In this document: positions 55,870-63,811 of the stretch, piece after piece | Position numbering within the stretch: position 1 is the first letter of the stretch | How the letters are laid out: each line of letters begins with the position of its first letter | NCBI RefSeq assembly: GCF_009650215.1 | Contig: NZ_CP045851.1 | Span: forward strand, 3,561,001-3,625,000 | Direction of reading: 5' to 3' | Source of the DNA: Actinomarinicola tropica | GTDB taxonomy: Bacteria > Actinomycetota > Acidimicrobiia > Acidimicrobiales > SKKL01 | DNA: 64,000 nucleotides | Position numbers and translations under genes: made by a program | The notes under the pieces: generated by a model | Database searches by the model: none | The model's input: only the letters and a program-made list of their open reading frames with translations | Told to the model about the DNA's origin: nothing

Positions 55870-56581
55870 GCAGTCGACCGTGCTCCTGCTGGCTCTCCTA
55901 CCGGGCGCCGGCGTGGCCGCCGGTGGCCTCGTCGCTGAGCTCGCACCGGACTCGAAGAAGTGGCTGAACTGGTCGTTGCACGCCGCCGCCGGGATCGTCA
56001 TCGCCATCGCGGCCATCGAGGTGTTCCCCGAAGCGCTCGACAGCGTGTCTCGCTGGACCGTCGGCATCGCGTTCGCGATCGGCGGGCTCGGCTACCTGGG
56101 CGCGGGGATGTTGGTCGAGAAGTGCGCCGAAGGGTCCGGTCGGATGTGGATGATCTTCCTCGCCGTCGCCACCGACCTGTTCGGCGACGGCCTTCTCATC
56201 GGAGCCGGCACCGCCGTGTCCGCCGACCTCGGCATCACCCTCGCCATCGGCCAGATCATGGCCAACATCCCCGAAGGCTTTGCATCCCTGTCCACCTTCC
56301 GAGCCAACGACACGCCTCGGCCCACCCGCCTCTGGCTCACCGCGGCGTTCCTCGTCCCCGCGATCGCTGCCGCAGTGCTCGGCTTCCTCGTCCTGCGCAC
56401 CCGCCCCGAAGCGTGGCAATACAGCGCCCTCACCGCCGCAGCCGGGCTGTACACCGTCGCCGCGTTCGAGGACATCATCCACGAGGCCCACGCAACGACG
56501 TCGGACAACCGCCGCTCGACGCTCGCGCTGATCGCCGGGTTCACGCTGTTCGTGTTCACGTCCGCGCTGCTCGGTGACTGA
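55862..56581 (+). CDS. ZIP family metal transporter
   Basis: A 239-residue transporter with about eight helices. The metal-binding pieces LHAAAGIVIAIAAIEVFPEAL, DLFGDGLLIG and NIPEGFASL fit the ZIP fold. ZIP proteins usually import Zn2+ or similar ions, so direction and metal in this resistance operon are unclear. It overlaps lspA by 8 bases. Confidence 0.87.
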   Translation: MPEQSTVLLLALLPGAGVAAGGLVAELAPDSKKWLNWSLHAAAGIVIAIAAIEVFPEALDSVSRWTVGIAFAIGGLGYLGAGMLVEKCAEGSGRMWMIFLAVATDLFGDGLLIGAGTAVSADLGITLAIGQIMANIPEGFASLSTFRANDTPRPTRLWLTAAFLVPAIAAAVLGFLVLRTRPEAWQYSALTAAAGLYTVAAFEDIIHEAHATTSDNRRSTLALIAGFTLFVFTSALLGD

Positions 56582-56680
56582 CCCGACGGTGAGCAATCGA
56601 AACCGTCCTCGGGTTGCTGGCCAACCATGTGGCCAACGGCATGCCACCGATCGATCGACAAATGGCCAGGAGCCGCTGCG

Positions 56681-57397
56681 GTGACCGACGGGGATGCTGG
56701 CGAGCTGCTGGAGTCGGCAAGAGGTGAAGGCTCGTCGGGTGGACCGACGCAGCGGACCGTCATGTTCCTCGATCTCTGCCGGTTCACATCGCTGAACGAC
56801 GCCCACGGCGACACCACGGCGATAGAGGTGATCGACCGGTTCAGCGATGCAGTCCACGCATCGCTCATAGATCGAGGTCGAGTGGTGAAGACGCTTGGCG
56901 ACGGCGTGCTCCTTGAGCTCATCAGCCCGGGCGCTGCGATCGCCGTCGCGGACGAGGTCACCCGAGCCTTGCACGCCGCCGTCGACATGCCGGAGCTGGC
57001 AGGTGGCATCTCGACCGGCCCGGTCATCGAACGAGACGGCGACGTACTGGGAGCGACCGTGAACCTCGCCTCGCGCCTCGCCGGCCTGGCGCCCGCCGGT
57101 GAACTCCGGGTGACCGGACCGGCAGCCCACGCCGCCGCCGACGGAGGCTGGCAGGTGGAACCGCTCGGGCCAGTTCCTGTTCGCGGGTTCCACGACCTAC
57201 TCGACCTGTTCGCCGTCGTGCTGTGCCCGACAGACCACTGCGTCGTGGACCCGGTGTGCGGGATGCGGATCAGCCCGGGTGCCACGACACCAACGGTCCC
57301 ACGGGATGGCAAAGCGCCGTCGTTTTGCTCTCCCGGCTGTGCCGATCGCTTCCTCGAAGCGCCCGAGCAGTACCTGCACGAGGAGGCCCAGCCGTGA
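56681..57397 (+). CDS. Class III nucleotide cyclase fused to a YHS metal-binding domain
   Basis: A 238-residue protein. Residues about 25-165 are a cyclase domain: FLDLCRFTSL and VVKTLGDGVLLE hold the two metal Asp residues and the base-selecting Lys, and GDVLGATVNLASRL the second base-contact Asp, Asn and Arg. All key residues appear present. Residues about 188-235 are a YHS domain: VVDPVCGMRISPG and FCSPGCADRFLEAPEQYL, found otherwise in metal-handling proteins. The GTG at 56681 has CCAGGAG 8 bases upstream; an ATG at 56627 is possible. A metal-responsive cyclase is a reasonable but untested idea. Confidence 0.85.
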   Translation: MTDGDAGELLESARGEGSSGGPTQRTVMFLDLCRFTSLNDAHGDTTAIEVIDRFSDAVHASLIDRGRVVKTLGDGVLLELISPGAAIAVADEVTRALHAAVDMPELAGGISTGPVIERDGDVLGATVNLASRLAGLAPAGELRVTGPAAHAAADGGWQVEPLGPVPVRGFHDLLDLFAVVLCPTDHCVVDPVCGMRISPGATTPTVPRDGKAPSFCSPGCADRFLEAPEQYLHEEAQP

Positions 57398-57486
57398 GGA
57401 ACCGCGGTTGGAACGGGTGATCGTCAGCTGCCATGACGGGTCCAACGTCCCTTGTGGATGGTGCCGAACGGGAGGACCGTGAAGCC

Positions 57487-57618
57487 ATGGCAGACCTCGA
57501 CACGGAAGCCCCCAAAGGCCAGCCTGACGCCGTTCCGAGCGCGACACCCTCGAGATGGACCGCAGGTCGACGGACCGTGCTAGCGGTCGGGACTGCCGCG
57601 CGGCGGGGTGACATCTGA
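57487..57618 (+). pseudogene. Gene start cut by IS3
   Basis: ATG 57487 opens MADLDTEAPKGQPDAVPS and RRTVLAVG before running into the IS3 left end, where a stop follows at 57618. It resembles the disordered lead and first membrane helix of a longer protein. Weak evidence. Confidence 0.3.
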
Positions 57619-57657
57619 TCTGTGGTGCCGAGAGGTGCTGCTGGAAGGATGTTCACC

Positions 57658-57950
57658 ATGCCCAAGCCCTATCCCGTGAGTTCCGCGAGGACGTGATCCG
57701 GGTCGCCCGCAACCGCGAGCCCGGCGTGTTGCTCAAGGACATCGCGGCCGACTTCGGGATCTCGGAGTCGTGCCTGACGAACTGGCTGCGCGCCGCCGAC
57801 GTGGAGGACGGGATCCGCCCCGGGACGACGGCGGCGGAGAACGAGGACCTCAAGGCTGCCCGGCGTCGGATCCGGCTGCTCGAGCAGGAGAACGAGGTGC
57901 TGCGCCGCGCGGCGGCGTATCTGTCCCAGGCGAACCTGCCGGGGAAATGA
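57658..57950 (+). pseudogene. IS3 OrfA, one-base deletion near the start
   Basis: The usual OrfA opening would read MPKPYP-REFREDVIRV. From ATG 57658 the frame reaches a stop after 12 codons. A C is missing in the run at 57675-57677 (CCC where CCCC is needed), after which the correct frame runs to 57950. The helix-turn-helix LKDIAADFGISESCLTNWL and a leucine-zipper end are present. A GTG at 57693 could still give a truncated 85-residue OrfA. Confidence 0.7.
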
Positions 57951-58825
57951 TGTTCCCGCTCGTCCGTGACCTTGCCGCCGACGGGGTTCCCGTCACGGTG
58001 ACGTGTCGGGTCCTCAAGTTGTGCCGCGCCCAGTACTACCGGTGGCGCGACGAGCCGATCACCCCCGGTGAGCTCGACGAGGCCTACCTCGCAAACGCCA
58101 TCTTCGACGCCCATCGCGACGACCCCGAGTTCGGTTACCGGTTCCTCGCCGACGAGGTCCGCGCCCAAGGCTTTGAGGTGTCGGATCGGGTGGTGTGGCG
58201 GATCTGTCGCGACATGGGCTGGTGGTCCTGCTTCGGCAAGCCCCGCCGCCGCAAGGGATCGCGGCCCGGCACCCCCGCCCACGACGACCTCGTCCTCCGC
58301 CGGTTCTCGGCCAGCGCCCCGAACCAGCTGTGGGTCGCCGACATCACCGAGCACCCCACCGCCGAGGGCAAGCTCTACTGCTGCGCGATCAAGGACCTCT
58401 ACTCCAACCGGATCGTCGGCTGGTCCCTCGACTCGAGGATGAAGGCCCGACTCGTGGTCGCCGCCATCGAGATGGCCGTCGCCCGCCGCGACGCCGACGT
58501 CGCCGGCTGCGTGTTCCACAGCGATCGAGGCAGCCAGTTCCGCGCCCGGAAGGTGCAACGCGCACTCACCCGCCACGGCCTCGTCGGCTCCATGGGCCAA
58601 GTCGGCGCCGCCGGCGACAACGCCGCCATGGAGTCGTTCTTCGCTCTCCTGCAACGCAACGTCCTCGACCGACAGAGATGGGCCACCCGCGACCAGCTCC
58701 GCATCGCCATCGTCACCTGGATCGAACGGACCTACCACCGCCGGCGCCGCCAAGCCGCCCTCGGCCGATTGACCCCCATCGAGTACGAAACGATCATCAC
58801 CCCACAGACGGCAACCGCCGCCTGA
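57947..58825 (+). CDS. IS3 family transposase OrfB
   Basis: A 292-residue DDE integrase. D, D and E lie in LWVADITEHP, FHSDRGSQFR and NAAMESFFALL. It begins at ATG 57947 overlapping the OrfA stop, in the -1 frame, as in IS3 elements that make an OrfAB fusion by frameshifting. Confidence 0.92.
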   Translation: MMFPLVRDLAADGVPVTVTCRVLKLCRAQYYRWRDEPITPGELDEAYLANAIFDAHRDDPEFGYRFLADEVRAQGFEVSDRVVWRICRDMGWWSCFGKPRRRKGSRPGTPAHDDLVLRRFSASAPNQLWVADITEHPTAEGKLYCCAIKDLYSNRIVGWSLDSRMKARLVVAAIEMAVARRDADVAGCVFHSDRGSQFRARKVQRALTRHGLVGSMGQVGAAGDNAAMESFFALLQRNVLDRQRWATRDQLRIAIVTWIERTYHRRRRQAALGRLTPIEYETIITPQTATAA

Positions 58826-58861
58826 CCCCACCTGTCACCTCAACGCGCGGCAGTCCCACCT

Positions 58862-59998
58862 GTGGCACATCTGATCGGGAAAATCGGTGGTCAACACCTC
58901 GTCGTTCGGCTCGAACACCACACCGATGGGGCCGATGCCACGCGACGCGCGTCCGTCTCGGTGGCCCAGCGAGCACTGGACGTCGTGAGTGTCATGAGCG
59001 CCGAACATGCCGCGCTGGCGTCGTTGTCCGGCGCGGCAGAGCACATCACGTGGTGGACTTCAAAGGATCGCGGTCGTGTCATGCGCTACACGTGCCATTC
59101 ATACCTTCCCAGCGAACTGATCACTGAGCCGCTCCGCGAACGAACCAGGGCGATAGCGGCGAGCATCCCGCCGGATCGCTTGCCTTCGCCTCCACTCCCA
59201 CCCGATTGGCATCCGAGCTTCCGGCACTTTCGCGCTGCCCAGCTCGACGACGATCTCACGAGCGCCTTCCGCCACATGTACTTGGCGGTCGAGTCGATCC
59301 TGGGGACTGTTGCGGTGAAGCAGGCGTCAGAAACAGAGAGCGACTGGCTGAGGCGCTCCGCTCGTCTAGTCCTCGACACTCCAGAGGTCGAACGTCGACT
59401 GGAGAAGCGCTTCCGACCGTTGACGGCTCACGGCCGGTTCATGCAGATCTACCGTCTCCGCCTAGAGACCTTCCACAGCAAGGACCCGAGCCACCTGCCC
59501 TTCTTCGAGGACGAGGCCACACATCGCGACCTCCAGCAAGCGTTCGTCGATCTGTCCGACCTCTACCTGACGATCAGCGCCATCCACCTTGACCTGGACC
59601 GCCGCGCTGGTACCACCCTCTTCCAATCGGGGTTCGACCTGATGACCCGCCACCTGCTTGGAGTCGCGACGATCTACGTGTCGGACGACGACACGCCACC
59701 TGAGCGGCGGGTTGACGACAAGGAGATCAACCCGCGCGGTGCCGCCAACTACGCAATGCATACGCGCAACGCCCGAAAACTCGAGGGACCCTTCGAGAGG
59801 GTGTTCATCGGCAAGTCGGCACCATCGGGACCCGGCCATCCGAACCCGGTGCACGGGTGGACCCTTGCGATCGGTGACCTCCCGATCCACGGCGGCACGT
59901 TCGAAGGAGCCCTGGATCTCGACGACATCGACTGCCTCGAGATCGTCATCAGCCACGCATACCGCCGTGACGATCTTCGCACCTCGTTCACAAGTTGA
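58862..59998 (+). CDS. HEPN-like protein, N-terminus probably changed by IS3
   Basis: An open frame of 378 residues from GTG 58862, which lies only 5 bases after the IS3 end, so the original start may be lost. The middle has AFRHMYLAVESILG and, later, RLRLETFHSK, which fits the R-x4-H active site and helices of HEPN domains; many HEPN proteins are RNases in defence or toxin systems. The C-terminal about 130 residues are mixed alpha/beta and not recognised. Codon use is less GC-rich than the chromosome. Confidence 0.6.
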   Translation: MAHLIGKIGGQHLVVRLEHHTDGADATRRASVSVAQRALDVVSVMSAEHAALASLSGAAEHITWWTSKDRGRVMRYTCHSYLPSELITEPLRERTRAIAASIPPDRLPSPPLPPDWHPSFRHFRAAQLDDDLTSAFRHMYLAVESILGTVAVKQASETESDWLRRSARLVLDTPEVERRLEKRFRPLTAHGRFMQIYRLRLETFHSKDPSHLPFFEDEATHRDLQQAFVDLSDLYLTISAIHLDLDRRAGTTLFQSGFDLMTRHLLGVATIYVSDDDTPPERRVDDKEINPRGAANYAMHTRNARKLEGPFERVFIGKSAPSGPGHPNPVHGWTLAIGDLPIHGGTFEGALDLDDIDCLEIVISHAYRRDDLRTSFTS

Positions 59999-60026
59999 GG
60001 CCACCGACGCATCTCCGTGACAGGCG

Positions 60027-60047
60027 GCGTGACCCTAGCGTGACCCT
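60027..60047 (+). other. Arm-type repeats, element 2, right
   Basis: GCGTGACCCT at 60027-60036 and 60038-60047, the same pair as at 51975-51995, 104 bases before att copy 3. Apart from these I see nothing in 59999-60151. Confidence 0.65.
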
Positions 60048-60151
60048 ACGGAGCGACATCCGGCGTGACTCGCCGACACGGGACGACACGAGACGGACAC
60101 TCTGACCTGGACTTTCGCGAGAAGCGGCTGGTCAGCCGGCCCCCTCCGGTG

Positions 60152-60249
60152 AGCTTCCCAAGCTGAGAATGCGGGTTCGATTCCCGTCATCCGCTCTCGC
60201 AGATCGGCCCAGGTCACACCCGGTTTCCGGGGACCTGGGCCGAGTCGCG
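60152..60249 (+). repeat. att core copy 3 (right boundary, attR)
   Basis: Identical over 98 bases to 42776-42873. It marks the end of the mobile region; chromosomal sequence follows and the next gene stops at 60276. Confidence 0.93.
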
Positions 60250-60275
60250 TCCGGGACACCTGGAGACCTGCCGCG

Positions 60276-62096
60276 CTACTCAGGAGCTGGGAGGAGGACC
60301 GGGTCGGGGGCGGTCGGCCACAGCAGCCACCCGCCACCCGATGTGAGATCCGGCGAGTAGCCCAACGCGACCTCGCCCAGCCGCTCCCAGGACCGGGTCC
60401 TCGGGTCGTAGGCGAGCAGCGGTACAGGGCCGGGGGCCCCACCCTCGAGGAACCCGTACTCGTAGCCGTGCGTCGGGTAGAGGATGACCCGTCGGCGCAC
60501 CGGGTCCCAGACGATCGCCTGGCTGCCGGGGGAACCCTCGTACTCCTCGATCGCCGGCAGCCCCGGATCGGGCAGCGGCGTCCACTCGTCGGTGTCGGGA
60601 TCCCAGCTCCATCCCGAGTAGCCCCAGACGACGAGCGCCTCCCCCGTCCACGTGATGCTCGGATCGTACGGTCCGTCGCCATCCGGGAGCTCCGGCAGGT
60701 CCGTCCACACGTCGCTGACGGGGTCGTAGCGAGCGCCGGCGAGCGCGTCCTCGCGACCCCCCGGTGGCCAGGTCCTCCATCCTCCCCAGACGACGAGCTC
60801 CTCGCCGGTCCACGCGATCTCGGGTTGGCGGTGCAGCCCGTGCGGAGCGCCGTCGATGTCTCGCCACGTGTCGGTGGCCGGGTCGTAGGCCGCGACGAAG
60901 GTCTCCACTCCGTCGTCACCCGACACGACGAGCATCTCGGACCCGGTCCACACCGATGCGGGGTACCGGCTCACCTCCATGCGTTCTCGCGCGATCAACG
61001 ACTCGGGCGGGTCGGCGAGACGTCGCCACGTCCCGGATGCCGGGTCGTAGGCCGCAGCGGTCGCGAGGGCCGGAACGCCACCGGTCGACAGGGTGTTCCC
61101 GCAGCACACGATGAGCTCGATGCCCGTCCACACGCCCGTCGCTCCCGAGCGCCCGGGAACCGGAGCAGCTGGGATGGGGGAGATCTCACCGGTCGAGGGT
61201 TCGAACGCCCAGCCGTCGTTCGGGGTGGTCGTCTCCGTCCCGGCCTCGCCGCCCCACACGAGGTACTGCGTTCCGGTCCACGCCGTCGCGGCGAAGGACC
61301 GAGAGGAGGGGTCGGCCGATCCGCCGCTCGCGGCAGCGATCTCGTAGGTGATCGTGATCGCCTCGGCGTGCTGCTCCGCCGGCGAGTCGGCGCCTCCCAC
61401 GCTGTACTCGACGATCTTGTCGTAGCGGAAGGTGCCGTACCCCCCGGGCACCAGGCCGGGAAGATCTCGCGCCGCCCACCACTCCTGGACGATCGTCTCG
61501 CCTGGCTCCGCGCGGTACGAGCGCAGGTCGTGGTTGCAGTGCCCGAGGACGAGAGGCGCATCCGGACCGTCATCCTGACGGAGGTACCCACAGCCCGGTT
61601 CGGCCACCATGAGGGCAGGGGGCTCGCCGAGCGCGAGCGACGTCCTGTTGTCATCGATGCGGACGATCCGGTCGGACGTGTTCGTCAGGCGGAGGTCGTG
61701 TGCGAACCAGCCGTGCTCTGACGCCACGGGCGCTCCGACCTCGATCCTGAGGCCCGGCAGCTCGACGGGGTCGACCGAGATCGTGATCCGCGCATCACCG
61801 ATCGTCGCCGACGACGAGGGGGCGAACGGGGCCTCGTCGTCATCGCCGTCGCCCGGGGTCGGCGCCACCGTCGTGCTCACGTCCGTCACGACCGCCACCC
61901 TGCCGTCGTCGTCCGGACGCACGAACGAGTAGACCGCGACGACGGCGACCGCCACGACCGCAGCACCTGCGCCGGCGAGCGTCGCACGTCGCCGTGCCCG
62001 CCGGCGGAGGCGCTCGTCGATCGAGCGGCGAGCCGCGTCGAGGTCGACCGGTGGCGTGCGGACGGTCGCACCGCCCAGCAGTTCATCGACGCCCAT
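60276..62096 (-). CDS. Membrane-anchored kelch-type propeller protein, possible anti-sigma factor
   Basis: A 606-residue protein. About 35 cytoplasmic residues with a basic RRRARRR come first, then one transmembrane helix (AVVAVAVVAVYSF, about residues 46-60), a 200-residue beta domain and a propeller with repeats like AWTGTQYLVWGG, VWTGSEMLVVSG and AWTGEELVVWGG. The ATG at 62096 has AAGGAG just upstream and overlaps the sigma gene by 14 bases. By position and topology it may tie up the sigma factor until an outside signal comes, but no known anti-sigma domain is seen. Confidence 0.75.
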   Translation of the reverse strand: MGVDELLGGATVRTPPVDLDAARRSIDERLRRRARRRATLAGAGAAVVAVAVVAVYSFVRPDDDGRVAVVTDVSTTVAPTPGDGDDDEAPFAPSSSATIGDARITISVDPVELPGLRIEVGAPVASEHGWFAHDLRLTNTSDRIVRIDDNRTSLALGEPPALMVAEPGCGYLRQDDGPDAPLVLGHCNHDLRSYRAEPGETIVQEWWAARDLPGLVPGGYGTFRYDKIVEYSVGGADSPAEQHAEAITITYEIAAASGGSADPSSRSFAATAWTGTQYLVWGGEAGTETTTPNDGWAFEPSTGEISPIPAAPVPGRSGATGVWTGIELIVCCGNTLSTGGVPALATAAAYDPASGTWRRLADPPESLIARERMEVSRYPASVWTGSEMLVVSGDDGVETFVAAYDPATDTWRDIDGAPHGLHRQPEIAWTGEELVVWGGWRTWPPGGREDALAGARYDPVSDVWTDLPELPDGDGPYDPSITWTGEALVVWGYSGWSWDPDTDEWTPLPDPGLPAIEEYEGSPGSQAIVWDPVRRRVILYPTHGYEYGFLEGGAPGPVPLLAYDPRTRSWERLGEVALGYSPDLTSGGGWLLWPTAPDPVLLPAPE

Positions 62097-62580
62097 CGGA
62101 GACTCCTTCGGCATCGTCGGTGAGCATGGCGGCGAGGGCGGTTCGTCCTCGGTGGAGGTGGACCCGCACGGTCGACTCGGCGCACCCGAGGGTCTCGGCG
62201 ACCTCCGCGGCGGGCCACCCGAGCAGGTGGTGGAGGACGACGGCGGCGCGCTGGCGCGCAGGAAGGCGCGAGAGCGCACGATCCAGGTCGACCCGATCCG
62301 TGACCGACTCCGCGATCCCCGTCGACGGCGATGGCAGGCCCCAGGGGCGGCGCCGGCGGGTGGCGTGACGGACGGCGTCACGGATCGCCACGCGGCGCAC
62401 CCATGCCCCGGGCCGATCGAACCGCCGGACCGTCTCCCAGCGCACCGACGCCTTCACGAACGCCTCCTGCACGATCGCCTCGGCGTCGCCCACGTCTGCG
62501 ACGATCGGGAACACGGCGCGCACGAGGGACGAGTACTCCACCTGGAAGAGCTCCTCGAAGTCCGCGTCCGGTCCAGCCAT
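62083..62580 (-). CDS. ECF-type sigma-70 factor (SigE-like)
   Basis: A 165-residue sigma factor with region 2 (DFEELFQVEYSSLVRAVF, DAEAIVQEAFVKA) and region 4 (LDRALSRLPARQRAAVVLHHLLG, AEVAETLGCAESTVRVHLHRG). There is no region 1 or 3, as in ECF factors of actinobacteria. The ATG at 62580 is used; an upstream ATG at 62643 would add residues unlike the family. It overlaps the kelch protein gene, its likely partner. Confidence 0.9.
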   Translation of the reverse strand: MAGPDADFEELFQVEYSSLVRAVFPIVADVGDAEAIVQEAFVKASVRWETVRRFDRPGAWVRRVAIRDAVRHATRRRRPWGLPSPSTGIAESVTDRVDLDRALSRLPARQRAAVVLHHLLGWPAAEVAETLGCAESTVRVHLHRGRTALAAMLTDDAEGVSDGRR

Positions 62581-62652
62581 CGACCTACACAGTGATCCGG
62601 AGGCCGGTTCGTTTACACGCACCCAGGACGGCGCGCCCGCCACACGCCGACG

Positions 62653-63774
62653 TCAGCCTCGGCGCCGCAGCTCCCCGATGCGGTGCCGCGCGCTGCGCAC
62701 GAGGGCGCCCGCGAGCTGGCGCGCCGCCGCCTTGACCCCACGGACCGCTGGCGACGTGGGCTCTGACTGCTCCAGGGCGCGGACGCGGTCGCGCTCGTCG
62801 CTGAGCGCCTGGGTCAGCAGCTGCAGCGACGTCGGCGGGTAGTACGAGCCGGCGTCGCCTGCGGCAGCCTCGCGACGCTCCTCCTCGGCCGACCAGGTCG
62901 CCAGCTGCTCGGTCTCGGCCAACACGTCGTGGCGCGGACGGGCCAGGAAGAACGCGAACAGGTTGTGCTCGGGGTGGGCGGCGGTGAACACCCGATCGTG
63001 GTCGAGGACCAGCCGCACCCACTCGTCGGTCTCGTCGTGGGGTCGGGCGTGGAGCCGGGCGTTGTGCGTGAGCAGGAGGTAGGCGATCGCGCCGCCGAGG
63101 TCCTCCCACTGCTCGACCTCGAAGTACCGCCGGACGGTCTCCTCGATGAGCTCGGAGTGGACCGCCTCGGTCGGGTCGTCGACGAGCATCGTCGGGAGGT
63201 GCGGGTAGGTCATCTCCTGCCGCAGGTGCTCGGGCAGCAGGAGGTTGACCTGGTGGGCGGCCTCCCAGACCTCCCAGGGGTACTGGTTGCGGTGCGGGCC
63301 GACGTAGTCGAAGCCGACGAGCGTGCCGCCGGGCTCGAGGCGCTCACAGAGGCCGCGCACCACCCGGTCGATGTGGGCGACGTGGTGGAGGGCGGCGTGG
63401 TCGACGACGAGGTCGAACGGACCCCGGTGGAACTCGGCGCGGTTCGTGTCGGCCTGCTCGTAGGTGATCGGCAGTCCCTCCTCGGCCGCGGCGGATCGTG
63501 CCGCCTCCACGAGGTCGGGCAGGTACTCGATGCCGTGGGCCGACTCGACCACACCGAGCCGGACGAGGTCGCGCTCCACCCACCCGTTCCCGACGTTCAG
63601 GCTGAGCGCCGCCCGGTAGGGCGCGCCGCGGTGCTCGAGCGTGCGGTGCATCCACGTCCGGTCGGCGTGGCCGCTCATCCGCGTGTGGAGGTGCTCCACG
63701 ACGGCCGGGAGGTCGTTCCAGTAGGCCCCCGAGTAGTAGACGGCGGAGTCGACGGGGACCACGGGCGAGGACAT
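62653..63774 (-). CDS. Class I SAM-dependent methyltransferase, 373 residues
   Basis: The N-terminal about 230 residues form a Rossmann methyltransferase, with ALSLNVGNGWVERDL in place of the common GxGxG, GIEYLPDLVEAA, and FDLVVDHAALHHVAHI after motif III; LEPGGTLVGFDYVG is motif post-I. The C-terminal about 130 residues form a helical extension with a coiled coil. Substrate unknown; natural-product or sugar methylation is possible. Confidence 0.8.
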   Translation of the reverse strand: MSSPVVPVDSAVYYSGAYWNDLPAVVEHLHTRMSGHADRTWMHRTLEHRGAPYRAALSLNVGNGWVERDLVRLGVVESAHGIEYLPDLVEAARSAAAEEGLPITYEQADTNRAEFHRGPFDLVVDHAALHHVAHIDRVVRGLCERLEPGGTLVGFDYVGPHRNQYPWEVWEAAHQVNLLLPEHLRQEMTYPHLPTMLVDDPTEAVHSELIEETVRRYFEVEQWEDLGGAIAYLLLTHNARLHARPHDETDEWVRLVLDHDRVFTAAHPEHNLFAFFLARPRHDVLAETEQLATWSAEEERREAAAGDAGSYYPPTSLQLLTQALSDERDRVRALEQSEPTSPAVRGVKAAARQLAGALVRSARHRIGELRRRG

Positions 63775-63811
63775 CGGCCACGAGCGTAGAGCGGCGGCGG
63801 GACCGGTCGCC

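Larger units (their letters stand above)
57589..58857 (+). mobile_element. IS3-family insertion sequence
   Basis: A 1269-base IS with inverted ends GGGACTGCCGCGCG (14 identical bases, then more partial matches including GGTGACA). No clear 3-4 base target duplication is visible. It carries orfA and orfB in overlapping frames. Confidence 0.85.
51956..60249. mobile_element. Integrated element 2 (metal resistance, no integrase)
   Basis: Bounded by att copies 2 and 3, with its own arm repeats GCGTGACCCT at both ends. It holds a small gene, a methyltransferase, the cmtR-cadA-lspA-ZIP operon, a cyclase-YHS gene, an IS3 copy and a HEPN-like gene. No integrase, excisionase or relaxase is present, so it resembles a cis-mobilizable element that must borrow a recombinase. 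Confidence 0.82.

Noticed and set aside
57586-58860. Target duplication around the IS3 copy
   Set aside because: No matching 3-4 base flanks were found for any reasonable choice of ends.
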